64,000 nucleotides of DNA from Nicotiana tabacum (taxonomy: Eukaryota; Streptophyta; Magnoliopsida; Solanales; Solanaceae), in NCBI RefSeq assembly GCF_000715075.1, contig NC_134089.1, positions 64,400,697-64,464,696 on the forward strand, read 5' to 3'. Every line of letters begins with the position of its first letter. Position 1 is the stretch's first letter. Below, in pieces: positions 38,755 through 53,057 of this stretch. The translations under genes were made by a program, and so were the position numbers. The notes under the pieces are model-generated. The model was given only the letters and a program-made list of their open reading frames with translations. It searched no databases and was not told the origin of the DNA.

Positions 38755-40984
38755 CTATATACAAACAGGAAAATCGACAGGAAAATCAACAGAATCCTGT
38801 TCTACTGCCAAGCCTACATCCTCAATGGCTCCCTCCCCGTACGAGGATACATGCGCCTCGTCCTCGGCTTTGATCCGAGACAATGCCGCCACCAGTTCGG
38901 AATGGAGATCCTTGTACTTGTCACTATCCTCCTTTGTATCCCGGAGCTGACGCTCGATTAAGGTTACCTTCCCCTGGAGGGTGTCCCTCTCAGAAGTCAT
39001 TTCGTTTAATTACTGACTAAGCTCGGAAATTTCAGCATCTCTGGCCCAAAGCTCCCCTCTCAACAGGGCGTTATCCTTCTCAAACTGCACAAATCAAGTC
39101 CGAGAGGTTAAAAGCAGTGGAATCTCACAAGGATTCAAATAATAGTAAAACGAGGGGTGAGTAACCTGCTCGGTAAAATAGGCTTTCTCACGCTCATGGC
39201 GGTTCACCTCATCTTGATACTGGGTGAAAGCTTGGTTATAAAGCACTTTAGCCTGAAGTCACGTAAGAAGACAAGTTAGAAAAACGAAGACTAGAGCAGC
39301 CCAAAGCGGCGGACAAGGTTAGCAAAAATTAGCCGCTCGCAAAGTCTGCCCATCTCACTGAAAATGAATGAAGCATCAACCTCGGGACCTCCCTCGAGAA
39401 CGGTCGACGACCTCTCGAGTGCATCTCCTCCTTTGACTAGTGCCCCTGCTTCAGAAGGCTCTTCACACGGGGTGTCTTGCACTCCATGCGATGGTAGGAT
39501 CACTCCTTGAGGAGAATCAACAACTATCAAACTGTTAACAGGATCAGTCAAAGTCTTTGTCCCTTGTTCACCCTGGACCCCGGAGCCGAGCCCCTCCGAA
39601 CTACCCACCAAAGGCACCTCAACTCTGGAAGAATTCTGGCCACTAGCCGATTCGGGGGTAGTACTCGATACTCCATCCGTTGCCTCCCCACCGCGAAGAT
39701 AAGGCACAACGGCATTAGTCTCCGGTTCGAAAGCCTCCATCCCCACGGCCCGACGATCGGCCAAGTCTATATGCTCCTTGGAGGCCGTTGGGAAGTTGAT
39801 TTCCCCCTCACCTTCAGCCCGAGGATTTTCCGCCGTCTTCAAGGTCGGAGCTGCTAGGTCAGCTTTGGGTCCCTCCGTCTTAACCCTCTTGAACTCCGGA
39901 GGCTCGACTGGCCTTCTCTTCCTCTCACCAGGCACTAGGGCGTCCTTTTTGGCGAGTGGTGCCCCCTTTGTCAAAGGGACTTCCCCCAGACCTAGAAAAT
40001 GCAAAATTTAAACACAAAGAACGGAGAATGCTACTGATAGCAATTTGCGTCAAAGTACGCGGATGCAACAAGGATCGAAGCTTACCGTAGTCTTTGGCTT
40101 CCCATCGGGCTCGGGATAAATTCCTCCACACTCGTTCGGCGTATGGGAAAATTGAGTATAAGCGGCCGACCCAACCCTGGAGGTGCGAAACCGCACCAGG
40201 GTAGATTGCTAGGGCTAAAAAGGCAAGAAAAATGGAGTTAGATTCTTGAAGAAATATTGCAAAGGAGAAGCAAAAGAAGACCCGACAACGCATTTACTTA
40301 CATCCAGCACTCTACTTCTTAGGGAACGACATCTTTTCTACCGAAATCAGGTTAGAAGTCCTCACTCGATCGAACCGGCTTATCCATCCTTCATTCCCGG
40401 GCTCCTTAGCGCAGGCAAAAAGGGACCTCGAGGCTCGACAACGAAGCTTGATTAAACCCCCTCGAAGGAGACGGGACATCCAGATCAGGTGGTTGAGGGT
40501 GAAGGAAATCTCCTTTATCATGTTAGAATAATGCCTGATCATATAAACAATGCGCCAGAACGAAGGATGAATTTGGCCAGGGTCACCTGATAACGTTGTC
40601 AGAAGTCGAGAATCACGGGGTCAATCGGGGGCGAGAATGGCCCCACTGGCCCCAAGGTAAATGGATAGGTGTATACACTCAGAAAGCCAACTTTATGAGC
40701 CGTAATATCTTCCTCCCGAGCAGGAATCTCTGCAAGCACGGTATCCCCCAGCAATAATCAGCCCTCACTCTCCCGATGTCTGTTATCGAGTTGATATACC
40801 GAGTTACAGGCTCGCGACGCTCTGGCTTTGAGGAAGGTCTCTCAACCTTGAAATCGGAGGTCATCGCAAAGGATCCTGGGACGCATTCCTCAGCATGAGG
40901 AGGTGTAGCCGCCTCGCCTTGAGAGAGAAGCAAAGAGGATGAGCCCGCAACCTCCTGGAAAGTAGAAGTGGAAATTTTTGCCAT
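38755..40984 (-). pseudogene. Tat-1 antisense gene (gene-23-like, spliced)
   Basis: A gene runs opposite to pol. It starts with ATG at 40982-40984 (MAKISTSTFQEVAG) and includes FKVERPSS, RYINSITD and, near 40610-40690 in another frame, VYTYPFTLGPVGPFSPP. A spliced exon at 40086-40214 is bounded by TTTTAG and GTAAGC. A long exon at about 39291-40004 is rich in Glu/Gly/Pro, and a coiled-coil-like end lies at 38755-39000. Antisense frames at this position are known from Grande and other Tat elements; their function is unresolved. Frameshifts near 40740 and 40560 mark it as broken. Confidence 0.72.
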
Positions 40985-41314
40985 CCTTAGAAAATTCTGA
41001 AGGAAGAAAAAGAGTTGCGTTCCTGAAAGAGAACAAGAGCAAAGGAAGAACGAATCTTATCGGGGGTTTGGGCATGCAATGGGGTATAAAAAGAAAGAAG
41101 GGGAGTATTTATAAAAGCACCGTGTGCACATGGAAGAAAGCCAAAAGGCAGCCAACTGTCGCAGTCAATGCGAAAACCTGTAGGAGCAGCATGCGTGTTG
41201 CATCTTGGCACCTCGTCGCCATCGCCGATTGCAAAAACAGTGAAGGAAGAAGAAATTCAGGGTCGTTTCTTATCGTTTCTTACCACTCTCACTCTAAGAA
41301 ACGCGGAGACTATC

Positions 41315-42755
41315 TTTATGCGGTAAAACCAGGGGCCCGATTTCCCCGTCATTAGGTCGCCTCGTGGCCATGCTCCTCGAGGCTCGAAGCCAAGGTCGAG
41401 ACCTACCCTCGGGAGTCGTCGGGTATCGACCTCGAGGGGCATCGCGTATTAATAGCTATAGTACAAGAAAGGGGAATTCCCAAGGCACACGACTAAATCT
41501 GAGAAAGCCGACCTACCCGGAGCCTGTATCAAGGTGTCATGTCCAGCCGTCTTATCTCCATGACTTTATAATTAAGGCATTTTGTACTATTACAGGTAGG
41601 GGAGTTCATTGTTCGATTTGGATCGATTTTTCCCTAAAAAGAAACCAAACCAAGTAAGTCGGTTTTTCAAATATTAGAACCAAACCAAACCAATTAAGTC
41701 GGGTTTTTTTTCGATTCGGTTTATGTCGGTTTTTTGGTTTTTTCGGTTATTTGTCGGTTTTTCTTAAATATAAGACATACACTACCAAACACACATTTCG
41801 GCGACCACATTTTCAACGTAACACTATCAAATCAATTGCCCTTTGAGAAATCTATTATTTACCAAGATATATTGATGATAATTGAATTAAGCAGTGATGA
41901 ATAATTTAAGGACTCAATTAAAAATATATTTTTTTAATAGGAAATAGATTCTTACACTTAACAAAAGAAAACTACCAATTAAACTAGAATGTAAAGGTAA
42001 AGAACTGTACTAAAAGTGCAAACGATTAATATTTACTATAATTTTTAAAACTTTGTATAAAAGTATACATATATATAGGTGTAATAATAAATTTAAAATA
42101 GCTACTCATATATTCGGTTTGGTTCGTTTTTTTTTTAATTAAAACCAAAATCAAACTAAATTTGATCGGTTTTTAAATTTCAAAACCAAAACCAAACCAA
42201 ACCAAAAAGTATCGGTTTTTTTGGTCGGTTTGGTTTGGTTTTCGGTTTGGTTCGGGTTTTCGAATTTTTTTGAACACCCCTAATAACATGATTCCCCTCC
42301 TACATAGAGGGGATCCCCATCACTTTGTAAGGTTCAACTGTTGTTGCTCCAATCATTCTACATAAGATCAATAACAACTCTCTCTCTCCTCTCTCTAACT
42401 TGCTCGCTCGAGGCTGCCTCTTTCATTTATTGCTTTCATACTTGTTCCTCATTTATCGCTTGATATTGGCCATAAAGAGCATCTTTCAATTATATTCTAA
42501 CTGTTATTTCCTTCCTGGTTACCCCCGATAGCTCGAGCTTGATCCCAGGATCGACCTCGAGGCCCCTCACCGGCCAGTTCGAGGCCAGAGTAACTGATCT
42601 CTCGGTTTGATTATAACTCTGTTTTAGCTCGCATTTCATCTCTGATCTTCATACGCCTAGCATCAACTGCTCTAACAACTAGCATAAAAATAGATCACGT
42701 ATTTTTAGAGTCTCATTAACAAATTTAATTATTATTACCATTTTTACGGTAAACA
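41315..42755 (+). repeat. Tat-1 3' LTR with nested MITE
   Basis: It matches the 5' LTR from TTTATGCGGTAAAACC (first base pair altered from TG to TT) to ACGGTAAACA and is followed by GCTTC. A 696-bp MITE at 41597-42292 splits it. Many differences from the 5' LTR are C/T or G/A transitions. Confidence 0.92.
41597..42292. mobile_element. hAT-type MITE with AACCGAAC-rich interior, 696 bp
   Basis: Ends TAGGGGAGTTCA and TGAACACCCCTA are inverted repeats with one mismatch. The 8-bp flanks ATTACAGG (41589-41596) and ATAACATG (42293-42300) match at 6 of 8. The subterminal regions are repeats of GGTTTGGTTTGG and its complement, so the ends can pair over long stretches. It encodes no protein. Confidence 0.87.
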
Positions 42756-43495
42756 GCTTCTGCGACGAAGCTTCCGCAGAAGCGATCGCACCAACAACAG
42801 ACTTTCTTCAGCATTCATTAAGTCCAAAAATATGATCCGTTAACCATCCGAAATCCACCCGAGGCCCTTGGGACCTTAACCAAATACACCAACATGTCCC
42901 AAATCATGATACGAACATAATCGAGTCCTCAAACCACATCAAATAATGTCAAAATTACGAATCGCAGCTCGAATCAAATTAGGAGTTTCCAAATCTTCCA
43001 ACTTCTATAATTTGCACCAAAACATATTAATTCAATTCGGAATTACCCCAAAATTTTCATGCAGGTCATAAATGACATCATGAAGCTATTCAAATTTTTG
43101 GAATCAAAATTCGAGCCCGATATCAATCAATTCAACCTTCGGTCAAACTTATAAATATTTCAAAACTCTAACTTTTCCCAATTTTCGCCAAAATGTGCCG
43201 AATTGTCCTACAGAATTCCAAATCCAAATTCGGACGCCTAAGTCCGAAATCACTGTACGAAGCTGTTGAAATCATAAAAATTCCATTCCGGAGTTGTTTG
43301 CTCAAAAATCAAACTCCGGTCAACTCGTTTCACTTAAGCTTCAAAAATAAGAACTGTTCTTCAATTTAATCCCGAATCATCCGAAAATCAAACTCGACCA
43401 CACACGCAAGTCATAATACATATTACGAATCTGTTCAGGACCTTAAGCCATTGAATGGTGTGCTAATTCTTAAAACAACAAGTTAGGTTGTTACA

Positions 43496-46400
43496 AGTCC
43501 CCATATTCTTGGGATGACCTCTCTTAGACACCGCTGATGTTGTGATCAAAGTTTGTGAAGGAAAAATAATCCTCCGGTTTGATAATGTGGAAGCAACTTT
43601 AATGTATACAGGGTAATTCAACTATCAAGTCATTATGAGGATCTGGCTATGATATCTGTGATTGAAAAGGAAGAAGAAAAAAAATGATATGGGTGCATAT
43701 CTGAATGACTCTCTAGAGAAAGAACTTATGTTGTTTGACAATATTGACTTGGATGACGAGGTGGAAGAGATGGTGCATCATCTAGATGCATGTGCTTATA
43801 TCAAAGGACTTATTGATTTCGAGCCTCTAGATATACCAATTGGCCACCCCCAAGTCTTCTATCGAAGAAGCTCCTAAATTGGAACTCAAGCCCCTATCCT
43901 CCCATCTTCATTATGCATATTTATGTGTTGATAAAACTTTACTTGTTGTTGTATCATTTGACTTATCTGTTTTGTACGAAGAAAAGCTACTTCGCGATTG
44001 GATGGACTATGACTGACATTCTTGGTATTAGCCCATCATTTTCTATGCATAAAATTCTCATGGAGGAGGGGCACATACTGAGTGTAGAAGATCAACGCCG
44101 CTTGAATCCAGTCATGAAGGAAGTGGTGAGAAAAGAAGTCATAAAGTGGCTCAATGCAGGTATTATCTTTCCCATATCTGATAGCAAGTGGGTAAGTCCA
44201 GTCCAGTGTGTACCTAAAAAGGGTGGAATGACGGTGGTCATAAATGATAATAATGAATTAATCCCAACTAGTACTATCACCAGTTGGAGAATTTGCATTG
44301 ACTACCAGAAACTGAATAATATCTATTAGAAAAGATCACTTCCCCCTTCCCTTTATTGATCAAACGCTAGATAGGTTGCCCGGACAAGACTGCTATTATT
44401 TCCTTGATGGATATTCTGGCTATAACCAGATCCCAATCGCACTAGAGGACCAAGAGAAGACTATCTTCACTTTCCTTATGGCACCTATGCTTTTAAGCGA
44501 GTGCCGTTTGTATTGTGTAATGTACCTATGACTTTTTAAAAGTGCATGATGGAAATCTTCAGTGGTATAGTAGAAAAATTTGTTGAAGTGTTTATGGACG
44601 ATTTTTCGGTCTTTGGACCATCTTTTGATGAATGCTTAACGAATTTGAGTAAAGTACTTGCTAGGTGTGAAGAGACAAATTTGGTGCTGAAGTGGGAGAA
44701 TTGTCATTTTATGGTACGGGAAGGAATTGTACTCGGGCACAAGGTGTCCAAAGATGGGTTGGAGGTGGATAAGGCAAAAGTGGATGCAATTGAAAAACTG
44801 CCACCTCCAATCTCTGTCATAGGAGTCAGAAGCTTTTTGGGACATGCATATTTCTATCGTAGATTCATTAAAGATTTCTCTAAGATTTCTGCTTCCTTTT
44901 GGAGGTTGCTCGAGAAGGATACGCCTTTCAAGTTTGATGAACACTGCTTGAATGCATATGAGGAGTTGAAAAAGAGATTGGTGACTGCACCAATTATCAT
45001 CTCCCCAAACTGGGGAAACTCTTTTGAATTGATGTGTGATGCCAGTGACACGACAATTGGGGCCGTATTGGGCCAGAGGAAAGATAAAGTGTTCCATTCA
45101 ATTTACTATGCTAGCAAAACTCTAAATCCAGCTCAAATACATTACACTGTCATAGAAAAAGAGTTCTAGCGGTAGTATTGGCATTTGACAAATTCAGGGC
45201 CTACTTGGTGGGAACTAAAGTCATCATCTACACAGATCATGCAGTCATCATGTATTTGTTTGAGAAAAATGATGCTAAGCCTAGACTAGTTCGTTGAGTT
45301 CTTCTATTGTAGGAATTGTACGTGGAAATCAAAGATCGAAGAGGGATAGAAAATTAGGTGGCGGACCATTTATCGTGCTTGGAAACTCGCACACATGTTG
45401 AGAAAGGGGGCGAAATTCAGGAAAGCTTTCCTGATGAGCAATTGCTAGCCATCACAGCTAGCACAACCCCATGGTATGCTGACTATGTGAACTTTATTGT
45501 AAGTGGGGTGACTCCGTCAGAGTTATCTCCAGATGGAATGAGGAAATCATGCATGATGTGAGGCTTTATCTATGGATGAACCGTTTTTGTTTAAGTAGTG
45601 TGCAGATCAGCTGGTGCGCCGATGTGTTCTTGAGGAGGAGATGGAGTCAATTTTACATGATTGCCGTGCATCACATATGAGGGTCACCATGGTGGAGACA
45701 AAACGGCTGCAAAGGTGTCACAGTCAGGATTCTATTGGCCTAAGCTATTCAAGGATGCACATACTTTTGTGAAGATGTGTGATAGGTGCCAAAGGACGGG
45801 TGCAATTTCGAGAAGGCATGAGTTCCCATTGAAGGGAATACTTGAGGTTGAAATCTTCGATATTTGGGGAATAGACTTCATGGGACCGTTTCCAGCATCA
45901 AATGGTCATCAGTACATCTTGGTCATAGTTGACTATGTGTCAAAGTGGATTGAGGCTGTGGCTTTGCCTACGAATGATGCTAAAGTGGTAGTGAGCTTTT
46001 TGAAGAAAAATATTTTCACCATATTCGGGACTCCATGTGCTTTGATAAGTGATTGAGGTACTCACTTTTGTAACAAATTGTTGGCAACCTCTTAACTAAG
46101 TATGGGGTGAGGCAAAAGGTCAGAACTTTTTATCATCCGCAAACAAATGGTCAAGTGGAGGTCTTAAATAGGGGGTGAAGCAAATTTTGGAGAAGATAGT
46201 GAGCGCAAGTAGGAAGGATTGGGCTAGCAAGATAGATGACGCTTTGTGGGCATATCTCACGGCATACAAAACTCCAATTAGCGCTTCACTATACAAGTTA
46301 GTATATGGAAAGGCTTGTGACTTGCCTATTGAGCTTGAGCACAAGGCATATTGGGCAATCAAGAAGCTCAAATTTGATATGGATCTAGCTAGGAAAAAAT

Positions 46401-46737
46401 GGATGTTGCAGCTGAATGAGCTCGAAGAGTTTCGACTGCACGCATATGAGAATGCGAAGTTATACAAAGAAAAAACAAAAAACATATTTTGCATCGTGAT
46501 TTCGAAACCGGTCAATCCATTCTCTTGTTCAATTCAAGGTTGAAGCTCTTTCCTGAGAAGCTCAAATCTAGATGGTCAGGTGCATTTGAAATAGTGCGGG
46601 TTACAAAGCATGGAGCCATTGAGCTAAAGGATCCTGAGAGAAATGGCATATTTCTAGTCAATGGTCAGAGAGTAAAACATTGTTGGGGTGGTGGCGTTCA
46701 TCGGCACAAAACTTCGATAGGTTTGGTGGATGCTTGA
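43496..46737 (+). pseudogene. Athila-lineage gypsy pol remnant
   Basis: Protease-to-RT linker remnants start near 43560. RT shows KWVSPVQCVPKKGG, RICIDYQKLN and the catalytic FMDDFSVFG near 44595, a form typical of Athila. RNase H remnants follow ([26 protein letters not shown]). The integrase zinc finger (CDRCQRTG) and core ([10 protein letters not shown]) are at 45660-46056, and the integrase C-terminus (KLKSRWSGAFEIVRV) is near 46550-46620. Stops and frameshifts recur every few hundred bases. The left side joins the minus-strand LTR directly; gag and the 5' leader are missing. Confidence 0.88.
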
Positions 46738-46885
46738 GGGAACTTGTTGCGTCGTGCCGCGATATTAAATCAGGCGCTTGTTGGGAGGCAACCCAATTTT
46801 TAATGCTTTCGTAGCTTAGTTCTTTTTTTTAGTCAGAGTAGACTAGATTTTTATTTTCTTTGTAGTCATAGAAATCATAGGTAGG

Positions 46886-48200
<1,315 letters not shown>

Positions 48201-48209
48201 GTAGGTTGT

Positions 48210-49450
48210 TATGGCTCGTGACAGTGCTATTAAGGGAAAATGAGTGGTAAAGTCTTCTACTACTGCTCCCCCTCCCAAGAATGCAAGCAGGGGGAAGGTT
48301 CATCCCGGCAAGCTAAAGGGAAGCAGGTTGCTAGCGGGTTGAAGAAGGCACCATTGGGACCAAGGCCTCATTTGGATCTAGTTTGTGAGGATACCATCTA
48401 GTGGCATAATAACTTTTTGCTTTATGGGCGGTATGTCTCTAAAATGGGAATTAATGTGAAGACTCTGGAAAAGAACTTCCCAAATGTGCTTGCTCGGTTA
48501 AGAGAAATGAAGATGGATAAGCTCATAGAGTGCCCAACCAATGCATATTTGAGCATCGTATAAGAACTTTATTCAAATTGGAAGGGGGACTTGTTCAAGT
48601 CATGGGTACGTGACAAGGAGGTGCCAATGGATAGGCGTTCCTTATGCGAATTTTTGGGAGTTGATAACCCTAACCTACAGAGGCTACAAAATTTTGTCAA
48701 ATGCCCGAGCTACCAGGCGATATGTCACACTCTTTTTGGCATCGATTCTAATGCAAAGTGGACACGAACTAAGGGGGATTCCATCTTGAGATGATCCACG
48801 TCGACTTTAGCAAGACTGCCGAGGTGTGGAAAAACTTTGTGCAGGCTAGACTGATGTTGGTTGAGCACGACAGTGAATAATATTTCTTTTGATGACTTAG
48901 CGACCCATCAGTGTGGGTTAGATCATGCTAGAGGAGATGGCCCACACCCGCTTTGGGCGAAAAATCAAAAGATTCTTCTTTGTCAACCTCTTGACACAGT
49001 ACATGCTTTTCCATGAGGTACCGTAGTACCCAGGATATGATGAGGTGGTGGAGGCACCAAAGTGATTGGTGGACATTATGTCCTTGTTGGAGTTTACGTC
49101 AAAGCTAAGCCAGGCTGCGGGGAATGAGAGGGACGAAAACATTAATGGGTATCTCTATAGCTCCCTAAATGTGATAATGAGCAGGCTAGGTATGACGGAT
49201 GAGGAGAGTATGCATTTACACAATGATCTATCCAATTCTTAAAAGGAGATGTTGGGGATTGCGCCTGGCTGTTCCATTCACCCGTCTGAGGATAATAACA
49301 CCCACAAAGGATCTGATGATAAGGATGAGGTTGGTGATGAAGTCATGGGGACCATGGCTATGGTTCTCCTGGGAGCAAATGATGATGATGAGCCCGGAGC
49401 TGCGGTTAATGGGCATTCTTAGGAGGAGGAATCCAACTAGCAAGGAGTTC
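48210..49450 (+). pseudogene. Athila third-ORF (env-like position) remnant
   Basis: From about 48210 the broken frame includes a Lys/Gly-rich start, then LFKSWVRDKEVPMDRRSL and CEFLGVDN, then further pieces in other frames to about 49450. This resembles the putative plant transposon domain found in the ORF that Athila elements carry between pol and the 3' LTR. That ORF is called env-like from position only; no membrane segment is visible here. Several stops and shifts make it non-coding. Confidence 0.6.
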
Positions 49451-51317
49451 TTCTTTCCACCTTACTATGTTTTGAATTTTTATATGCATCGGGGACTATG
49501 CATTATCTAAGTGTGGGGTGGGGGGACTATTTCCTGAATTGTAATTGTATAAAACTATTTTTTAGCTTAGTTTAGAACTCACATAGTCTAATTAGTTAGT
49601 AGTAGTTGTGAATAAAAAAATTAGAAAAAGCTCGTACTTTCCCCGACGATGGATCTTTTGGACAGTTTTTTTGAGGAATTAAGGTCCGATTAAAAATACC
49701 AAAAAGATTTTTTATTTTGTTTTGTTAAGATAGTTAGGTAGTATCCCTTGGTTTTTATTTGGGCGTCGGTTCTTTTCCAAGGGTGTATCTTAAACCGGGT
49801 TTTTTCTAAGGAGTAGGATAGGAAGAAAACTGAGTTGCTCTAGAAACCTATGATATGTTTGGTGTTGGCACATTAGGCTATGACATGCGCTCTGTCTTCC
49901 TGCTATATTTGATTTGAAATGTGATGCCTAAGTAATATAAATAGCCTACTTTGTGACACTTTTTCTTAGTTGTTCGACTTGTATGTCACCTAGTGCATTA
50001 TTGCTTAAAAATTCTCAACTATCTGTGCTTGCTTGACTTGAGAGTTGAACAGAACCGTCTTCATTAATTCATCTGCAATGTGTGTGTAAGGAATCGTGGT
50101 ATTCTATGTAGTCTATAACTTGCTTCGTGTGTTAATCAAAGCGAAATCATTAAGTTGTGCTAGTATATGAGATGTCATAGGCGTTTATTGATTGATCATA
50201 GATGTGCTTGTCACTCACAAATACAAGTTTTTTGTTGCCAGCCCCTTTGAGCCTATGGACCTTTTTTTTGGCACCCACACTACTAGCTGTATCCCTACTT
50301 TGTTCTTAATTTGAGCTTGTTGAATCTTTACCTCCAAAGGTACTTAAGCACTAAAAGAAGTAAGGTGAGAGATTTGGAAAATAACTTTCGAGTGGAACCA
50401 TGGAAAGGCCCATAAGGTTCACTAAAATCGTGAAAAATACCACTAGCCAATGTATGAAGTGTGTGTAGAAAAAGAAAGAAAAGAAAGTTTCAAGAAAAAA
50501 AAAGGAAACAAAAATATAGACAAATAATGTTGATATCAAAAAGAAGAAAAACACACACCTCCTAATCTTACTAATTCGTGCTAATGAGGATGTAGAGTGC
50601 TTAATTGATGAAAGATCTATGTTTTGTATGGTTTGTGGCGGGCAAATTGGTTGAGAATAAAAGTGCTTGATTCTTGAGTATAGTATATTAAAGTGCTTAG
50701 GAGGGTTAGTCATTATTCCTAAATGTACCTTACCCATCCCTTAGCCTACATTACAACCTTAAAGTCCTAATTGATCCTAGATTTGGCTAGCTTAGATTAG
50801 TAGAGATATACACTACGGGCAAGCTTATGGTACGACCACGGGATGCACATGAAATTCTTTATGAGAGTGAGCAAATTTTGTTCCATTGTGTGATGTCCTT
50901 AATTTATTTTCAATGGCATGTTTGAATGTGTGGACTATTTCTATATTCACTCTTTTGTTTGTGATGATGACACTTGGTCTAATGACAGATTGGTAATGTT
51001 GTAAACTTCTCTTGTTGGTGAGTGCGCGATTTGAGGGTGCTTAGTGGTAACAAGTTGACTTTTGAGGTAGGGTGGTTGTGGATAGATTGTTTGAATTGGC
51101 TGAATCGTACTGTGTGTATTTGGGTATGTTTAAAATGAGAAGAATGTGAAATTCATGTGTTCATGCTTGATTGCCAGTATCGTATCGTCCATAGTCAAAA
51201 AGGTAGAGTGTATGGTTGAAAAAAAAATTTGAATTGCTCTTTTCGAGTGAGAGATATGTTGTTGGGGCATAGATATAATTCCATTGCTCAAGGGAGAGCA
51301 AAAGTCTAGGTGTGGGA
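49451..51317 (+). other. Athila 3' noncoding region
   Basis: Long noncoding stretch up to the 3' LTR. Purine-rich AAGGGAGAGCAAAAG near 51290 and GTGTGGGA directly before the LTR are candidate polypurine tract sequences for plus-strand priming. No gene is recognised. Confidence 0.6.
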
Positions 51318-51590
51318 TGTTGACATTCGGCTTAAATCGTGTATATTTATATGCATATTGCCTTACATTTTACTCGTATTTCATAAATTTCAGATGTGTA
51401 ATGTAATGATTTATGCTAATTTGTGGTATTTTTCTGTGTAGGAATCATCCAAAGGCAATTTGAAACGAACGTGGGCAAATTGAAGCGAAAAGGGGAAGAA
51501 AAGGGAAAAATCCACAGAGTACCAAGAAGGCCAGTGCTAGGGCTAGCGCCCCATGCTACCATGGGCACTGGTGATGTGAATCTGTCCTAA
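51318..51590 (+). repeat. Athila-type 3' LTR (start)
   Basis: It begins TGTTGACATTCGGC directly after a purine-rich tract and matches 19518-19760. Similarity fades near 51550-51590, either because the LTR is truncated or because the left copy is cut there. Confidence 0.78.
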
Positions 51591-52096
51591 TTCACCAGGG
51601 ACTCGGTTATTTCGACCCCAAGACGCCAACAACTCGTACAAAAGTAAACTTAAACCTATTTTGGCAAGGGAAACTTACTCTATTCAACCTTATATGCAAT
51701 TTATAGTTCCCACTTTGTTCAACTAAAAATCCATATATAGTACTCTACTGTTAGCTACGCAACAGAATAATTAAGTGCAAGACTGAATAAATAAATTAAT
51801 ATGATAAAATCAAGCAAAACAATCAACCATCAATTTACAATAGTCAAGAACGACCCATAACCCCAGAATAATTAGGTTCTTAGCCACTCATGTTCATAAC
51901 AATTATCAAAATATTGTTTTTCAAACATAAAAGCTATGAATGCATCGAAGAATAGATTCGTGATTAGGATAGACATTTAGATTCGATGTAATAAGGCTTC
52001 ACACCATTAATAACTCTATATTTAGTTTGATTTAGTAAAAGGTTGGTTTGATTTATCTTTTGCACTAATGGAATGAAGCAACATTGCCACAAATTG
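51591..52096. other. Unassigned sequence, possibly LTR interior
   Basis: AT-rich noncoding sequence. It may be the rest of the Athila LTR, which has no partner to compare with in the window because the left copy is interrupted. No feature is recognised. Confidence 0.45.
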
Positions 52097-52919
52097 TCAC
52101 GACCCAAACCGAAGGGTCGCGACGGATACCTGATTCCTAACTCAACCGGGTACTAACGTTACGTATCCTATTTATCATACTACCATGGGTAAATGAGCTG
52201 GAAAGGCCGTCATGAGATAACCAAAACTAAACATAAGAGAATACTCGACATAGGACAACCCAACATGGTATACAAACTTATACATGTGAAATACGGGCCT
52301 ATAAGACTGAAATGACCATTTGTACACTCCAAACATAGACCGACAAGGCCATACAATCATCCATATATATGACATCTACAAGCCTTTAAGAGTAAATAGA
52401 CTTCATAAAGGTTGGGACAGAGCTCCATCGTACCAATCAATACATGTCCAAAGTATACTGACCAAATAGGAAATTCCGAAGCAAGTGGAGTATACCAACA
52501 CCTTCTACTGAACTGATAGCCTACTAGGAGGACTGTCAACCTGTCTATCGGGGCCTGTGGTCATGTAACGCAGCGTCCCCAGGAAAAAGGGACGTTAGTA
52601 CAAATAAAGTACCGAGTATGTAAGGCATGAAAAATAGTATATAAAAGATATGAAAGAAACATGGAGTAAAAAACTCAGCCTGTAAGTCTGAATAGCTCCG
52701 TGAATCATGAAACATTTATAATGTTATGCATATGCATATAAATGTCATATTATGCATAGGTATATGCGTACATAACATCATCAAGCCTCTATGGGCATCC
52801 CATCATATCATCTCGGTCTTTGTGGGCAAAATCATCAACGTATACCAACTGATCAGGTGGTGGTGCGTATATAACGCCATAACCTATCCCCACATCCCAC
52901 CCTCCCCCTCCCCTCCCCC

Positions 52920-52964
<45 letters not shown>

Positions 52965-53057
52965 CATCTGGTCATGGGTCAATGTACATGTATAAACAAA
53001 TGCAATGCATATGGAAGTAAGTCAATAAGATCTCTCGGAAAGTAATAAGTGTAGACC
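52097..53057 (-). repeat. Minus-strand LTR fragment ending TCGTGACA
   Basis: On the plus strand it starts TGTCACGACCCAAACCGAAG, the inverted 3' border of a common Solanaceae LTR. It contains AAAAAGGGACGTTAGTAC, matching AAAAGGGACGTTAATACT in the LTR at 20305. It is cut at 53057 by the Tat-2 5' LTR, so only its end is present. Confidence 0.72.
52921..52961 (+). repeat. (TA)n microsatellite preceded by a C-rich tract
   Basis: About 20 TA units after CCCTCCCCCTCCCCTCCCCC, inside the LTR fragment. Confidence 0.97.

Larger units (their letters stand above)
22742..42755 (+). mobile_element. Tat-lineage Ty3-gypsy retrotransposon (Tat-1), complete ends, nested insertions
   Basis: Two LTRs (22742-23492 and 41315-42755) bound the element, with the perfect 5-bp target duplication GCTTC at 22737-22741 and 42756-42760. 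Order: LTR, primer-binding site, protease, RT, RNase H, integrase, then a long region with an antisense spliced frame, then LTR. Integrase after RT defines Ty3-gypsy; the antisense frame is a known trait of Tat/Grande elements. The 20,014-bp span contains a 9.3-kb insertion in pol and a 0.7-kb MITE in the 3' LTR, leaving about 10 kb. Most of gag is missing. Confidence 0.93.
19797..43495 (-). repeat. LTR (minus strand) of a Ty3-gypsy-like family, split by a nested element
   Basis: On the minus strand it begins TGTAACAACCTAACTTG at 43495 and ends TTTTGGGCGTGACA at 19797, typical TG...CA Solanaceae LTR borders. It is interrupted at 22742-42755 by a Tat element whose removal rejoins GCTTC. The remaining LTR is about 3.7 kb, long for a simple LTR, so other insertions may remain, such as the tandem repeat near 20521. 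The outside flanks (AGCGT left, AGTCC right) do not form a duplication. Confidence 0.65.
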
